A stretch of 7,072 nt of DNA from contig JAOPVD010000229.1 in NCBI GenBank assembly GCA_025966295.1, positions 1 to 7,072 on the forward strand, in the 5' to 3' direction. Positions 1 to 6,613 of the stretch are shown here, in pieces (position 1 is the first letter of the stretch; each line of letters starts with the position of its first letter). Under the pieces are notes generated by a model, which saw only the letters and a program-made list of their open reading frames with translations, was not told where the DNA came from and ran no database searches. A program made the translations under genes and the position numbers. The stretch is from Frankiales bacterium (lineage in GTDB: Bacteria; Actinomycetota; Actinomycetes; Mycobacteriales; SCTD01).

Positions 1-477
1 GCGGCGGCCGCCGCCACCCACGGGCTCGAGGTCGCGACCGTCAACGTCGCTGGCCAGGTCGTCCTCGGTGGCCCGGTCGCGGCCCTCGACGCGCTGGCCG
101 CCGCCCCGCCCGCGGGTGCCCGGGTACGGCGCCTCGAGACGGCCGGGGCCTTCCACACCAGCGCGATGGGCAGCGCGGTACCGCGGCTGGCCGAGCTGGT
201 CGCCGCCCTGACGCCGGGCGAGCCGCGGTGCACCGTCGTCGCGAACGCCGACGGTGCCGTCGTCACCAGCGGCCGTCAGCTGCTCGACCGGCTGGTGGGT
301 CAGCTCACCGGGCCGGTGCGGTTCGACCGGTGCCTGCAGACCATCGCCGGGCTCGGTCCGACCTCTGTCGTCGAGCTCGCCCCCGGCGGCACGCTCGCGG
401 CGATCGCCAAGCGGGCCTTCCCGGGAGTCGCCATCACCGCGCTCAAGAGCGCCGCTGACCTGCCGGTGCCGGCATGA
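1..477 (+). CDS. fabD: Malonyl-CoA:ACP transacylase, C-terminal part (5' end outside window)
   Basis: FabD moves the malonyl group from malonyl-CoA to acyl carrier protein and so supplies extender units for fatty acid synthesis in the cytoplasm. The frame is open from base 1 and gives 158 codons before TGA, about half of a usual protein of some 310 residues; the nucleophilic Ser of GHSxG lies in the missing part. Seen here, numbered in the fragment: N15-V-A-G-Q-V-V, a usual FabD stretch; A-G-A-F-H-T at 49-53, holding the catalytic His52 of the Ser-His pair; L-T-G-P-V-R-F at 102-108; and E-L-A-P-G-G-T-L at 125-132, the typical C-terminal motif. An internal ATG at 166 lies after the catalytic His and is not the start. 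The stop overlaps the fabH start by 4 bp (ATGA). Family assignment is firm from motifs and context. Confidence 0.95.
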   Translation, partial: AAAAATHGLEVATVNVAGQVVLGGPVAALDALAAAPPAGARVRRLETAGAFHTSAMGSAVPRLAELVAALTPGEPRCTVVANADGAVVTSGRQLLDRLVGQLTGPVRFDRCLQTIAGLGPTSVVELAPGGTLAAIAKRAFPGVAITALKSAADLPVPA

Positions 478-1430
478 GGGCCCGCACCCTGGCCGGTGCC
501 GCGCTGACCGGGATCGGGGCGCACCGCCCGGCGCTGCGGGTCGACAACCTCGCGGTGGCGGAGCGGCTCGGCTCCAGCGACACCTGGATCCGCGAGCGCA
601 GCGGCATCGTGACCCGCGGGGTCGCGGCCGCCGACGAGTCGGTGGTCGACATGGCCACTGCCGCGGCGGGCAAGGCGCTCGCGGCCGCCGGTGTCGACGC
701 CGGCGACCTGGGGCTGGTGCTGCTGGCCACCTGCTCGATGCCCGGACCGCTGCCGGGCGGCTCGCCCGAGATCGCCTACCGGCTCGGCGCTTCCCGCGCC
801 GGCGCCTCCGACATCGGGGCTGGCTGTGCCGGCTTCGCCTATGCCGTCGGGCTGGCCGCCGACACCGTGCGCACCGGCACCGCCGAGCACGTGCTCGTCA
901 TCGGCTCCGAGAAGCTGCTCCCGATGGTCGACCCCGACGACCGGGGGACGGCGTTCCTGTTCGGCGACGGCGCCGGTGCGGCCGTGGTCAGCCGGTCCGG
1001 CACCGAGGCCATCGGTCCGGTGGTGTGGGCGCACGACGGCGACCAGCACGCCAAGCTCACCATCCACGGCACGCCCCCGCGGCTCGCCATGGAAGGGCGG
1101 GCGATCTACCGCTGGGCCACCACCTCCCTGCCCGACCTGTGCCGACGGGCGTGCGCCGAGGCGGGCATCGCGCCGGCCGACCTGAAGGCGTTCGTGCCGC
1201 ACCAGGCCAACCTGCGCATCACCGAGTCGGTGGTGCAGGCGCTCGGCCTGCCCGGCTCCGTCGTCGTCGCCCGCGACGTCGTCGACAGCGGCAACACCTC
1301 GGCGGCGTCGGTGCCGCTCGCCCTCGCCCGGCTGCTGGAACGCGGCGAGGTCGAGTCCGGTGACCCGGTCCTGCTCTTCGGCTTCGGCGCCGGTCTCACG
1401 GCCGCGGGCCAGGTCGTGCTCTGCCCCTGA
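474..1430 (+). CDS. fabH: Beta-ketoacyl-ACP synthase III (chain-initiating)
   Basis: FabH condenses an acyl-CoA starter with malonyl-ACP to begin each fatty acid chain. In actinomycetes it often uses branched starters such as isobutyryl-CoA, but the sequence alone does not show the preference here. The protein has 318 residues, near the 317 of E. coli and a little shorter than Streptomyces FabH. The thiolase-fold Cys-His-Asn triad is complete: C118 in D-I-G-A-G-C-A-G-F, H243 in P-H-Q-A-N-L-R-I, and N274 in G-N-T-S-A-A-S. Also visible are the W-I-R-E-R-S-G-I stretch (38-45), R-G-T-A-F-L-F-G-D-G-A-G-A, and the terminal G-F-G-A-G-L. The loop around residues 88-98 (M-P-G-P-L-P-G-G-S-P-E) differs from the usual T-P-D form and may affect the acyl pocket; that is inference. 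The ATG overlaps the fabD stop by 4 bp and has no clear Shine-Dalgarno, so coupled translation is likely. Confidence 0.96.
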   Translation: MRARTLAGAALTGIGAHRPALRVDNLAVAERLGSSDTWIRERSGIVTRGVAAADESVVDMATAAAGKALAAAGVDAGDLGLVLLATCSMPGPLPGGSPEIAYRLGASRAGASDIGAGCAGFAYAVGLAADTVRTGTAEHVLVIGSEKLLPMVDPDDRGTAFLFGDGAGAAVVSRSGTEAIGPVVWAHDGDQHAKLTIHGTPPRLAMEGRAIYRWATTSLPDLCRRACAEAGIAPADLKAFVPHQANLRITESVVQALGLPGSVVVARDVVDSGNTSAASVPLALARLLERGEVESGDPVLLFGFGAGLTAAGQVVLCP

Positions 1431-1478
1431 TCCCGTTCCGGGCTCACGTCGTACGTACCGCACCACCCCCCACACCCC

Positions 1479-1484
1479 AAGGAG
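1479..1484 (+). promoter_or_regulatory. Strong ribosome binding site for acpP
   Basis: AAGGAG lies six bases before the acpP ATG at 1491. It sits in the 60-bp spacer 1431-1490, the only true gap inside the gene series. Most other genes here start at overlapping stop codons without a clear site. An independent strong site fits the high level of carrier protein that cells need. The spacer also holds the 8-bp palindrome GTACGTAC (1451-1458) and a C/A-rich run; I see no convincing promoter in it. Confidence 0.85.
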
Positions 1485-1490
1485 AACCAC

Positions 1491-1745
1491 ATGACGCTCA
1501 CCCAGACCGACGTCCTCACCGGCCTCGCGGAGGTCCTCGAGGAGGTCTCTGGCGTGCCCGCCGACAAGGTCACCCGTGAGGCCAGCTTCGAGAACGACCT
1601 CGAGGTCGACTCGCTCACCATGGTCGAGGTCGTCGTGGCCTGCGAGGAGAAGTTCGGCGTCCGCATCCCCGACGAGGCGCTCGAGAACCTCAAGACCGTC
1701 GGCGACGCGATCGACTACATCGCCGCGGCAGGTGTTCCCGCGTGA
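1491..1745 (+). CDS. acpP: Acyl carrier protein
   Basis: This small acidic protein carries growing acyl chains as thioesters on a 4'-phosphopantetheine arm and serves every enzyme of the cycle. It has 84 residues, the normal size. The attachment site is S41 in E-V-D-S-L-T-M-V-E, at the start of helix II, followed by the acidic recognition helix. A-C-E-E-K-F-G-V-R-I-P-D and N-L-K-T-V-G-D-A are the usual later motifs and closely match the Streptomyces fatty acid ACP as I remember it, which argues against a polyketide ACP. C51 lies one helix turn or so beyond the modified serine. The start is set by AAGGAG six bases upstream. The stop TGA overlaps the fabF GTG start by 4 bp (GTGA). A phosphopantetheinyl transferase must be encoded elsewhere. 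Confidence 0.97.
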   Translation: MTLTQTDVLTGLAEVLEEVSGVPADKVTREASFENDLEVDSLTMVEVVVACEEKFGVRIPDEALENLKTVGDAIDYIAAAGVPA

Positions 1746-2950
1746 CCTCGGTCGCTGTCACCGGGCTCGGGGCGATCACCCCGCTCGGTCCCGACGTCGC
1801 TGCCCTCACAGAGGGCCTGCTCAGCGGCCGCTCCGGGGTGCGACTGCTCGAGGGCGAGCCGTGGGACGCGCTGCCGGCCCGGCTGGCAGCGACGGTCGAC
1901 CTCGAGGGCCGGCTGGAGCGGATCGAGGCCCGCACGCTCGACCGCGTGCAGCAGCTCGCCCTGGTCGCCGCCCGTGAGGCCTGGGACGACGCCGGCGCGC
2001 CGGCCGTCGCCCCGGAGCGGCTCGCGGTGGTCATCGGCTCCGGCATCGGCGGGGCGCTCACCATCCTCGGGCAGGCGGACGTGCTGCGCGAGAAGGGCCC
2101 GCGCTCGGTCAGCCCGCACCTGGTGCCGATGCTCATGCCCAACGGCCCGGCCGCCACGGTCGGGCTGGCGCTCGGGGCCCGCGCCGGCGTGCACACGCCG
2201 GTGAGCGCCTGCGCCTCCGGGGCCGAGGCGATCGCCTACGCGCTGGAGCTGCTGCGCAGCGGCCGGGCGGACGTGGTCGTCGCCGGCGGCTCGGAGGCCT
2301 GCGTGCACCCGCTGCCGATGGCCGGCTTCGCGCAGATGCGCGCGCTGTCGACCCGGCACGACGAGCCGGATGCTGCCTCGCGGCCCTACGACAAGGGCCG
2401 GGACGGCTTCGTCCTCGGCGAGGGTGCCGGGGTGCTCGTGCTCGAGACCGAGGAGCACGCCCGCGCCCGGGGGGCCCGCGTGCACGCCCGGCTGGGCGGT
2501 GCCGGGCTCGCGTCCGACGCCCATCACGTCACCGCACCCGACCCGGCCGGCACCGGCGCGGCCCGCAGCGTGACACTGGCGCTGCAGGACGCCGGTCTCA
2601 CCGCGACCGACATCGGCCACGTCAACGCGCACGCCACCTCGACGCCGCTCGGCGACGTCGCGGAGTCTCGTGCGCTCGCGCTCGCGCTCGGCAGCCACCG
2701 GCCGGCGGTGACCGCCACCAAGTCGTGCACCGGGCACCTGCTCGGCGCGGCCGGTGCGGTCGAGGCGGTCGCCACCGTCGTCGCCCTCCGCGACGGCCTG
2801 GTGCCGCCGGTCCGCAACCTCGACGACATGGACGACGAGGCGGACGTGGACGCCGTGCGGGTCCTCCCGCGCGAGCTGGACCACAGCGCCGCCCTGTCCA
2901 CCAGCTTCGGCTTCGGAGGTCATGACGTGTCCCTGGTGTTCGTGCGATGA
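1742..2950 (+). CDS. fabF: Beta-ketoacyl-ACP synthase II (elongating)
   Basis: FabF condenses acyl-ACP with malonyl-ACP and lengthens the chain by two carbons per round. The GTG start gives 402 residues, a normal length for FabF/KasA proteins, and begins directly with the family's V-A-V-T-G-L-G-A-I-T-P-L-G. The Cys-His-His triad is complete: C157 in V-S-A-C-A-S-G-A-E-A, H297 in N-A-H-A-T-S-T-P-L-G-D, and H332 in K-S-C-T-G-H-L-L-G-A-A-G, with the conserved lysine at K327. The gating loop S-F-G-F-G-G-H stands near the end. The Cys in K-S-C-T-G-H (often Met or Asn) and the second Ser in A-C-A-S-G (often Thr) are small departures. An active-site cysteine and a single KS domain distinguish it from chain-length factors and modular synthases. 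It overlaps acpP and accD by 4 bp at each end, so coupled translation is likely. Confidence 0.96.
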   Translation: MTSVAVTGLGAITPLGPDVAALTEGLLSGRSGVRLLEGEPWDALPARLAATVDLEGRLERIEARTLDRVQQLALVAAREAWDDAGAPAVAPERLAVVIGSGIGGALTILGQADVLREKGPRSVSPHLVPMLMPNGPAATVGLALGARAGVHTPVSACASGAEAIAYALELLRSGRADVVVAGGSEACVHPLPMAGFAQMRALSTRHDEPDAASRPYDKGRDGFVLGEGAGVLVLETEEHARARGARVHARLGGAGLASDAHHVTAPDPAGTGAARSVTLALQDAGLTATDIGHVNAHATSTPLGDVAESRALALALGSHRPAVTATKSCTGHLLGAAGAVEAVATVVALRDGLVPPVRNLDDMDDEADVDAVRVLPRELDHSAALSTSFGFGGHDVSLVFVR

Positions 2951-4335
2951 CCGTGACCGCGGGGCCGGAGCTCGCCCCCACCTGTGTCCGCCGCCTCGAC
3001 GCGCTGCTCGACGGCTGGGAGGTCGTCGAGGCCGTCTGCGGTGTGGTGGTGGCGACCGGCACCATCCGCGGCGCGCACGTGGTGGCGTTCGCCACCGACC
3101 CGGCCGTCCAGGGCGGCGCGCTCGGCGTCGAGGGGTGTGCCGCCATCAGCCGGGCCACCGACCTGGCGCTGCTGCGCGGCATCCCGGTGATCGGCATCTG
3201 GCACTCCGGCGGGGCCCGGCTGCGCGAGGGCGTGGCCTCGCTGGCCGCCGTCGCCGGCATCTTCGCCGCGCAGACCCGGGCCAGCGGCCGGGTGCTGCAG
3301 GTCTCGGTCGTGCTCGGCCCGGCCGCCGGCGGTGCGGCCTACGGGCCGGCACTCACCGACGTCGTGGTGATGGGCCCGGCCGGCCGGGTGTTCGTGACCG
3401 GTCCCGACGTGGTCCGCCGCGTCACCGGGGAGGACGTCGGCATGGACCGCCTCGGCGGCCCCGACACGCACGGGCGCATCAGCGGCGTCGCGCACCTCAT
3501 CGCGCCGACCGACGACGAGGCGCTCTACACCGCCCGTCGGCTCGCGCTGCTCATCGGTGCGCAGGGCAGGGTGTCGCTCGACGAGCTGGACGGCAACGAC
3601 CCGGGACCGCTGGTCCCGAGCGACCCCCGCAAGTCCTACGACGTGCGCCCGCTCGTCCGGGCCGTCCTCGACCCGGGCAGCCACCTCGAGCTGCACCGCG
3701 ACTGGGCGACCAGTGCGGTCACGATGCTCGGCCGCCTCGGCGGTCGCGCCGTCGGCGTGGTGGCCAACGACCCGCAGGTGATGGCCGGCTGCCTCGACGC
3801 CGCGACCGGCGACAAGACCGGCCGCTTCGTGCAGTGGTGCGACGGCATGGGGCTGCCGCTGGTGTTCCTGGTCGACGTGCCCGGCTACCTGCCGGGGGTC
3901 GGTCAGGAGGACGAGGGCGTGCTGCGGCGTGGCGCCAAGCTGCTGCACGCCTACGCCGGTGCCAGCGTGCCGCGCCTGACCGTCGTGACCCGCAAGGCCT
4001 ACGGCGGTGCCTTCATCGCGATGGGCTCCAAGGGGCTCGGCGCCGACCGGGTCTTCGCCTGGCCGGGGGCGCAGGTCGACGTCATGGGGGCCAGCGCCGC
4101 CGTCGAGGTGCTCAACCGCCGTGAGCTCGCCGCGGAGAAGGACCCGAGCGCCCGCGCGGCGCTGGTGCTCCGGCTCGCGGCCGAGCACGAGGCCACCACC
4201 GGCGGCCTGACCCGCGCCCTCGAGTGCGGTGCCGTCGACGAGGTCATCGAGCCCCACCAGACCCGCCGCCGTCTCATCGAGACGCTGGCCCAGCTGCCGC
4301 ACCGCAAGGGCACCCGACCGAACGGACCGCTGTAG
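2947..4335 (+). CDS. accD6: Acyl-CoA carboxylase carboxyltransferase (beta) subunit, AccD6-like
   Basis: The subunit transfers CO2 from carboxybiotin to acetyl-CoA (and often propionyl-CoA), giving the malonyl-CoA used by FabD. It has 462 residues, close to mycobacterial AccD6 (about 473) and shorter than PccB-type subunits (about 530). Two crotonase-like halves are visible. The N-terminal half has H-S-G-G-A-R-L (86-92) and the acyl-CoA oxyanion glycines in G-G-A-A-Y-G (128-133). The C-terminal half has V-D-V-P-G-Y-L-P-G and the biotin-side R-K-A-Y-G-G-A-F (349-356). The end, G-T-R-P-N-G-P-L, resembles the AccD6 tail as I recall it. There is no N-terminal zinc ribbon, so it is not the E. coli AccD type, and no biotin site, so it needs a biotinylated alpha subunit from elsewhere. 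AccD6 also sits in the mycobacterial fabD-acpM-kasA-kasB operon, which supports the name. Substrate preference cannot be read here. Confidence 0.9.
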   Translation: MTVTAGPELAPTCVRRLDALLDGWEVVEAVCGVVVATGTIRGAHVVAFATDPAVQGGALGVEGCAAISRATDLALLRGIPVIGIWHSGGARLREGVASLAAVAGIFAAQTRASGRVLQVSVVLGPAAGGAAYGPALTDVVVMGPAGRVFVTGPDVVRRVTGEDVGMDRLGGPDTHGRISGVAHLIAPTDDEALYTARRLALLIGAQGRVSLDELDGNDPGPLVPSDPRKSYDVRPLVRAVLDPGSHLELHRDWATSAVTMLGRLGGRAVGVVANDPQVMAGCLDAATGDKTGRFVQWCDGMGLPLVFLVDVPGYLPGVGQEDEGVLRRGAKLLHAYAGASVPRLTVVTRKAYGGAFIAMGSKGLGADRVFAWPGAQVDVMGASAAVEVLNRRELAAEKDPSARAALVLRLAAEHEATTGGLTRALECGAVDEVIEPHQTRRRLIETLAQLPHRKGTRPNGPL

Positions 4336-5045
4336 TGACCTCCACCCCCCGCTCCGTCCTCGTGACCGGTGGCAACCGCGGCATCGGGCTGGCGACCGCC
4401 AGATCCCTTGCGGCGCAAGGACATCGGGTCGCGGTGACCAGCCGCAGCGGCGAGGTCGAGGGCCTGCTGACCGTGAAGTGCGACGTGACCTCCGGCGAGG
4501 AGGTGGAGGCGGCGTTCGTCGCCGTCGAGCAGGCGCACGGCCCCGTCGAGGTCCTCGTCTCCAACGCCGGCATCACAGACGACCAGCTGCTGCTGCGGAT
4601 GAGCGAGGAGTCGTTCACGCGGGTCCTCGACACCAACCTCACCGCCGCCTACCGGCTGGCCAAGCGCGCGTCGCGGTCGATGCTGCGCGCGAAGTGGGGT
4701 CGGCTGCTGTTCGTCAGCAGCGTGGTCGGGCTGAGCGGCTCCGCCGGCCAGGCCAGCTACGCCGCCTCGAAGGCCGGCCTGGTGGGCTTTTCCCGTTCCC
4801 TGGCCCGCGAGCTCGGTGCCCGGAACATCACGAGCAACGTCGTCGCGCCCGGCTTCGTCGACACCGACATGACCGCGGAGCTGACCGACGCCCGCAAGGA
4901 GCAGGTCCTCGCCAGCATCCCGGTGGGCCGCACCGCGCACGTCGACGAGATCGCCGCGGTGCTGGCCTTCCTCGCCAGCGACCAGGCGGCCTACGTCAAC
5001 GGCGCCGTCGTACCGGTTGATGGTGGCCTCGGGATGGGTCACTGA
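4335..5045 (+). CDS. fabG: 3-oxoacyl-ACP reductase
   Basis: FabG reduces 3-ketoacyl-ACP to 3-hydroxyacyl-ACP with NADPH, the first reduction of each cycle. The protein has 236 residues and a short-chain dehydrogenase fold. The nucleotide motif T-G-G-N-R-G-I-G is at 11-18 and N-A-G follows the central strand. The catalytic tetrad is N101, S129, Y142 and K146 (Y-A-A-S-K). The C-terminus V-D-G-G-L-G-M-G-H is the signature end of Streptomyces FabG and mycobacterial MabA. The start is GTG at 4335, whose G is the last base of the accD6 TAG stop. The frame stays open upstream, but this start puts the nucleotide motif at the usual distance. No good Shine-Dalgarno is visible, so re-initiation after accD6 is likely. 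Codons 23-30 are unusually rich in rare codons and carry a hairpin. The next gene overlaps by 1 bp (TGATG). Confidence 0.94.
   Translation: MTSTPRSVLVTGGNRGIGLATARSLAAQGHRVAVTSRSGEVEGLLTVKCDVTSGEEVEAAFVAVEQAHGPVEVLVSNAGITDDQLLLRMSEESFTRVLDTNLTAAYRLAKRASRSMLRAKWGRLLFVSSVVGLSGSAGQASYAASKAGLVGFSRSLARELGARNITSNVVAPGFVDTDMTAELTDARKEQVLASIPVGRTAHVDEIAAVLAFLASDQAAYVNGAVVPVDGGLGMGH
4406..4420 (+). repeat. Short perfect hairpin in a rare-codon patch of fabG
   Basis: CCTTGC (4406-4411) and GCAAGG (4415-4420) are exact inverted repeats around a 3-base loop. They fall in fabG codons 23-30, which include AGA, CTT, CAA, GGA and CAT, all unusual in this GC-rich window. The hairpin is plain in the sequence; any effect on translation is a guess. 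Confidence 0.45.
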
Positions 5046-5839
5046 TGACGGTGCTCGACCTGCCGGCGGCGCCGACCTCCGGCACCCTCGGCGGGGTCTC
5101 GTTCGTGGTGCTGGGGGAGGGCGGACCCACCACCGTGTTCGCCCACGGGCTCGGCGGTTCCATCGCCGAGACCCGCCCGCTCGCGACCCGGGTGGCCGGC
5201 ACCCGCGTGCTGCTCGACTTCCGCGGGCACGGCGACAGCGCCGTCCTCGAGGACGGCTGGGACTACGACCTGCTCGCCGACGACCTGCTTGCCGTCGCGG
5301 ACCACGTCGGCGCCACCCAGGCCGTCGGGTTGTCACTCGGCTCGGGGGCGCTGCTGCGGGCGCTGGCCCGCGACCCCGGGCGGTTCACCAAGGTCGCCTT
5401 CGTGCTGCCGGCCGCCATCGACAGCGCCCGCCGTGACGGCGCCACCGAGCGGCTGCACCGGCTCGGCGCGGCCATCGAGCGGCAGGACGCCCGCGCCACG
5501 GCCGACATCCTGCTCGAGGAGCTGCCCGACGAGGTACGGCGCCGCCGTGGCGTCGACGCCCTCGTCCTGCGGCGGGCCGGCCAGCTCGTCACCAAGCCGG
5601 CGCCGGCCCCGCGGCACGAGGACCGGCCGCTGCCGGACCGGTCGGTGCTGGCCCGGCTGACCTGCCCGGCGCTGGTGCTGGCGCAGACCGACGACCCCCT
5701 GCACCCGGCCGACCTGGCCGCCGAGCTCGCCGCCGCCCTGCCGGCGTCGGAGCTGGTGGTGCTGCCCGAGGGCGGCGTGTTCTGGACGGCTGCACGCGAG
5801 GCGCAGAGCGCCCTCGCCCGACATCTTGCGGAGGACTGA
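5045..5839 (+). CDS. Alpha/beta-hydrolase fold protein of unknown role in the fatty acid operon
   Basis: A 264-residue single-domain protein with the alpha/beta-hydrolase plan. An oxyanion-hole motif H-G-L-G-G lies at 34-38, D-F-R-G-H-G-D-S at 58-65, and the nucleophile elbow G-L-S-L-G at 95-99 with S97 as nucleophile. A charged helical cap follows at roughly 120-205. T-D-D-P-L-H-P at 215-221 holds the likely acid (D217, less likely D216). The catalytic His is expected in a G-x-G-H-F motif near residue 245, but the sequence reads G-G-V-F-W, so V245 stands in its place. The remaining C-terminal histidines (H220, H260) are not in the usual loop. It may be inactive, use another residue, or act as a binding partner. 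Its ATG overlaps the fabG stop by 1 bp and fabI follows after 3 bp, so it is co-expressed with fatty acid synthesis. A thioesterase or editing role is possible but not shown. No signal peptide or membrane segment is seen, so it should be cytoplasmic. Confidence 0.85.
   Translation: MTVLDLPAAPTSGTLGGVSFVVLGEGGPTTVFAHGLGGSIAETRPLATRVAGTRVLLDFRGHGDSAVLEDGWDYDLLADDLLAVADHVGATQAVGLSLGSGALLRALARDPGRFTKVAFVLPAAIDSARRDGATERLHRLGAAIERQDARATADILLEELPDEVRRRRGVDALVLRRAGQLVTKPAPAPRHEDRPLPDRSVLARLTCPALVLAQTDDPLHPADLAAELAAALPASELVVLPEGGVFWTAAREAQSALARHLAED
5830..5834 (+). promoter_or_regulatory. Strong ribosome binding site for fabI
   Basis: GGAGG inside the last codons of the hydrolase gene lies eight bases before the fabI ATG at 5843. 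It fixes that start and lets fabI be translated efficiently regardless of the hydrolase. Confidence 0.85.
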
Positions 5840-5842
5840 CCG

Positions 5843-6607
5843 ATGCTGCTCGAGGGCAAGCGCCTGCTCATCACCGGCGTGCTGACCGACCAGTCGATCG
5901 CCTTCTCGGTGGCCCGGCTGGCCGCGGAGCAGGGGGCGACGGTCGTGCTGACCGGCTTCGGCCGGTCGCTGTCGCTGACCACCCGCATCGCCAAGCGGCT
6001 CCCCGGCAACCCGCCGGTCATCGAGCTGGACGTCACCTCGGAGGAGGACCTCGAGCTGCTGCCGAAGCGGGTGCGCGAGCACGTCGACGGCGTCGACGGC
6101 GTGCTGCACGCCATCGGCTTCGCGCCCGCCGACGCCCTCGGGCAGGGGGTGCTCGACACCAGCTGGGAGTCGGTAGGCACCGCGCTGCACGTCTCCACCT
6201 GGTCCTACCCGGCGCTGGCCCGGGCCTGCCTTCCCCTGATGGGCTCCGGCGGCTCCTACGTCGGCCTGGACTTCGACGCCCGCGTGGCCTGGCCGGCGTA
6301 CGACTGGATGGGGGTGGCGAAGGCCGGGCTGGAGAGCGCGAACCGTTACCTGGCAAGGGATCTCGGTGCCCACGGCATCCGGGCCAACCTGATCGCGGCC
6401 GGCCCGCTGAAGACCATGGCGGCCAAGTCGATCCCGGGCTTCAAGCAGTTCGAGGACGCCTGGGGCACCCGCTCGCCGCTGGGCTGGGACGTCACCGACC
6501 CGGAGCCGGTCGCCAAGGCGTGCGTGGCACTGCTGAGCGACTGGTTCCCGGCCACCACCGGGACGGTCGTCTACGTCGACGGAGGCTTCAGCGCCGTCGG
6601 CGTCTGA
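5843..6607 (+). CDS. fabI: NADH-dependent enoyl-ACP reductase (FabI/InhA family)
   Basis: FabI reduces trans-2-enoyl-ACP to acyl-ACP, the last step of each elongation cycle. It is the target family of triclosan and, in mycobacteria, of isoniazid. The protein has 254 residues. The atypical SDR cofactor motif is G12 followed by S18-I-A-F, with V-L-T-G-F at about 35-39. Active-site residues align with InhA: F144 in L-D-F-D, Y153 in A-Y-D-W-M, and K160 in G-V-A-K. A-A-G-P-L and L-L-S-D-W-F-P-A-T-T-G are typical. The region after A-A-G-P-L (K-S-I-P-G-F-K) is short and Streptomyces-like and lacks the longer InhA substrate-loop insertion, so normal chain lengths rather than mycolate precursors are likely. 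The start is well supported by GGAGG eight bases upstream. It appears to be the last gene of the operon, since a long hairpin begins within ten bases of its stop. Confidence 0.95.
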   Translation: MLLEGKRLLITGVLTDQSIAFSVARLAAEQGATVVLTGFGRSLSLTTRIAKRLPGNPPVIELDVTSEEDLELLPKRVREHVDGVDGVLHAIGFAPADALGQGVLDTSWESVGTALHVSTWSYPALARACLPLMGSGGSYVGLDFDARVAWPAYDWMGVAKAGLESANRYLARDLGAHGIRANLIAAGPLKTMAAKSIPGFKQFEDAWGTRSPLGWDVTDPEPVAKACVALLSDWFPATTGTVVYVDGGFSAVGV

Positions 6608-6613
6608 CCCCTC

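Noticed and set aside
2672..2689. Three GCGCTC units in fabF
   Set aside because: They encode an alanine/leucine-rich helix with preferred codons; simple codon bias explains them.
300..2923. Long minus-strand open frames opposite fabH and fabF (300-1490, 1715-2923)
   Set aside because: The plus-strand genes carry complete catalytic motifs. The antisense products have low-complexity composition and no recognisable domain or ribosome site.
2915..2924. GGAGGT followed closely by ATG near the end of fabF
   Set aside because: The spacing of one base is too short for a ribosome site, the ATG is out of frame with accD6, and the bases encode the conserved G-G of the FabF gating loop.
2754..4302. 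Large open frames overlapping accD6 (plus 2754-4124, minus 2920-4302)
   Set aside because: They are full-length shadows of fabF/accD6 in other frames. Their proteins are dominated by Arg/Pro/Gly or His/Gly/Asp with no family motifs, as expected in GC-rich DNA.
6083..6100. Tandem GTCGACGGC repeat in fabI
   Set aside because: Two in-frame copies encode V-D-G twice in a loop. This is a tiny local duplication with no sign of function.
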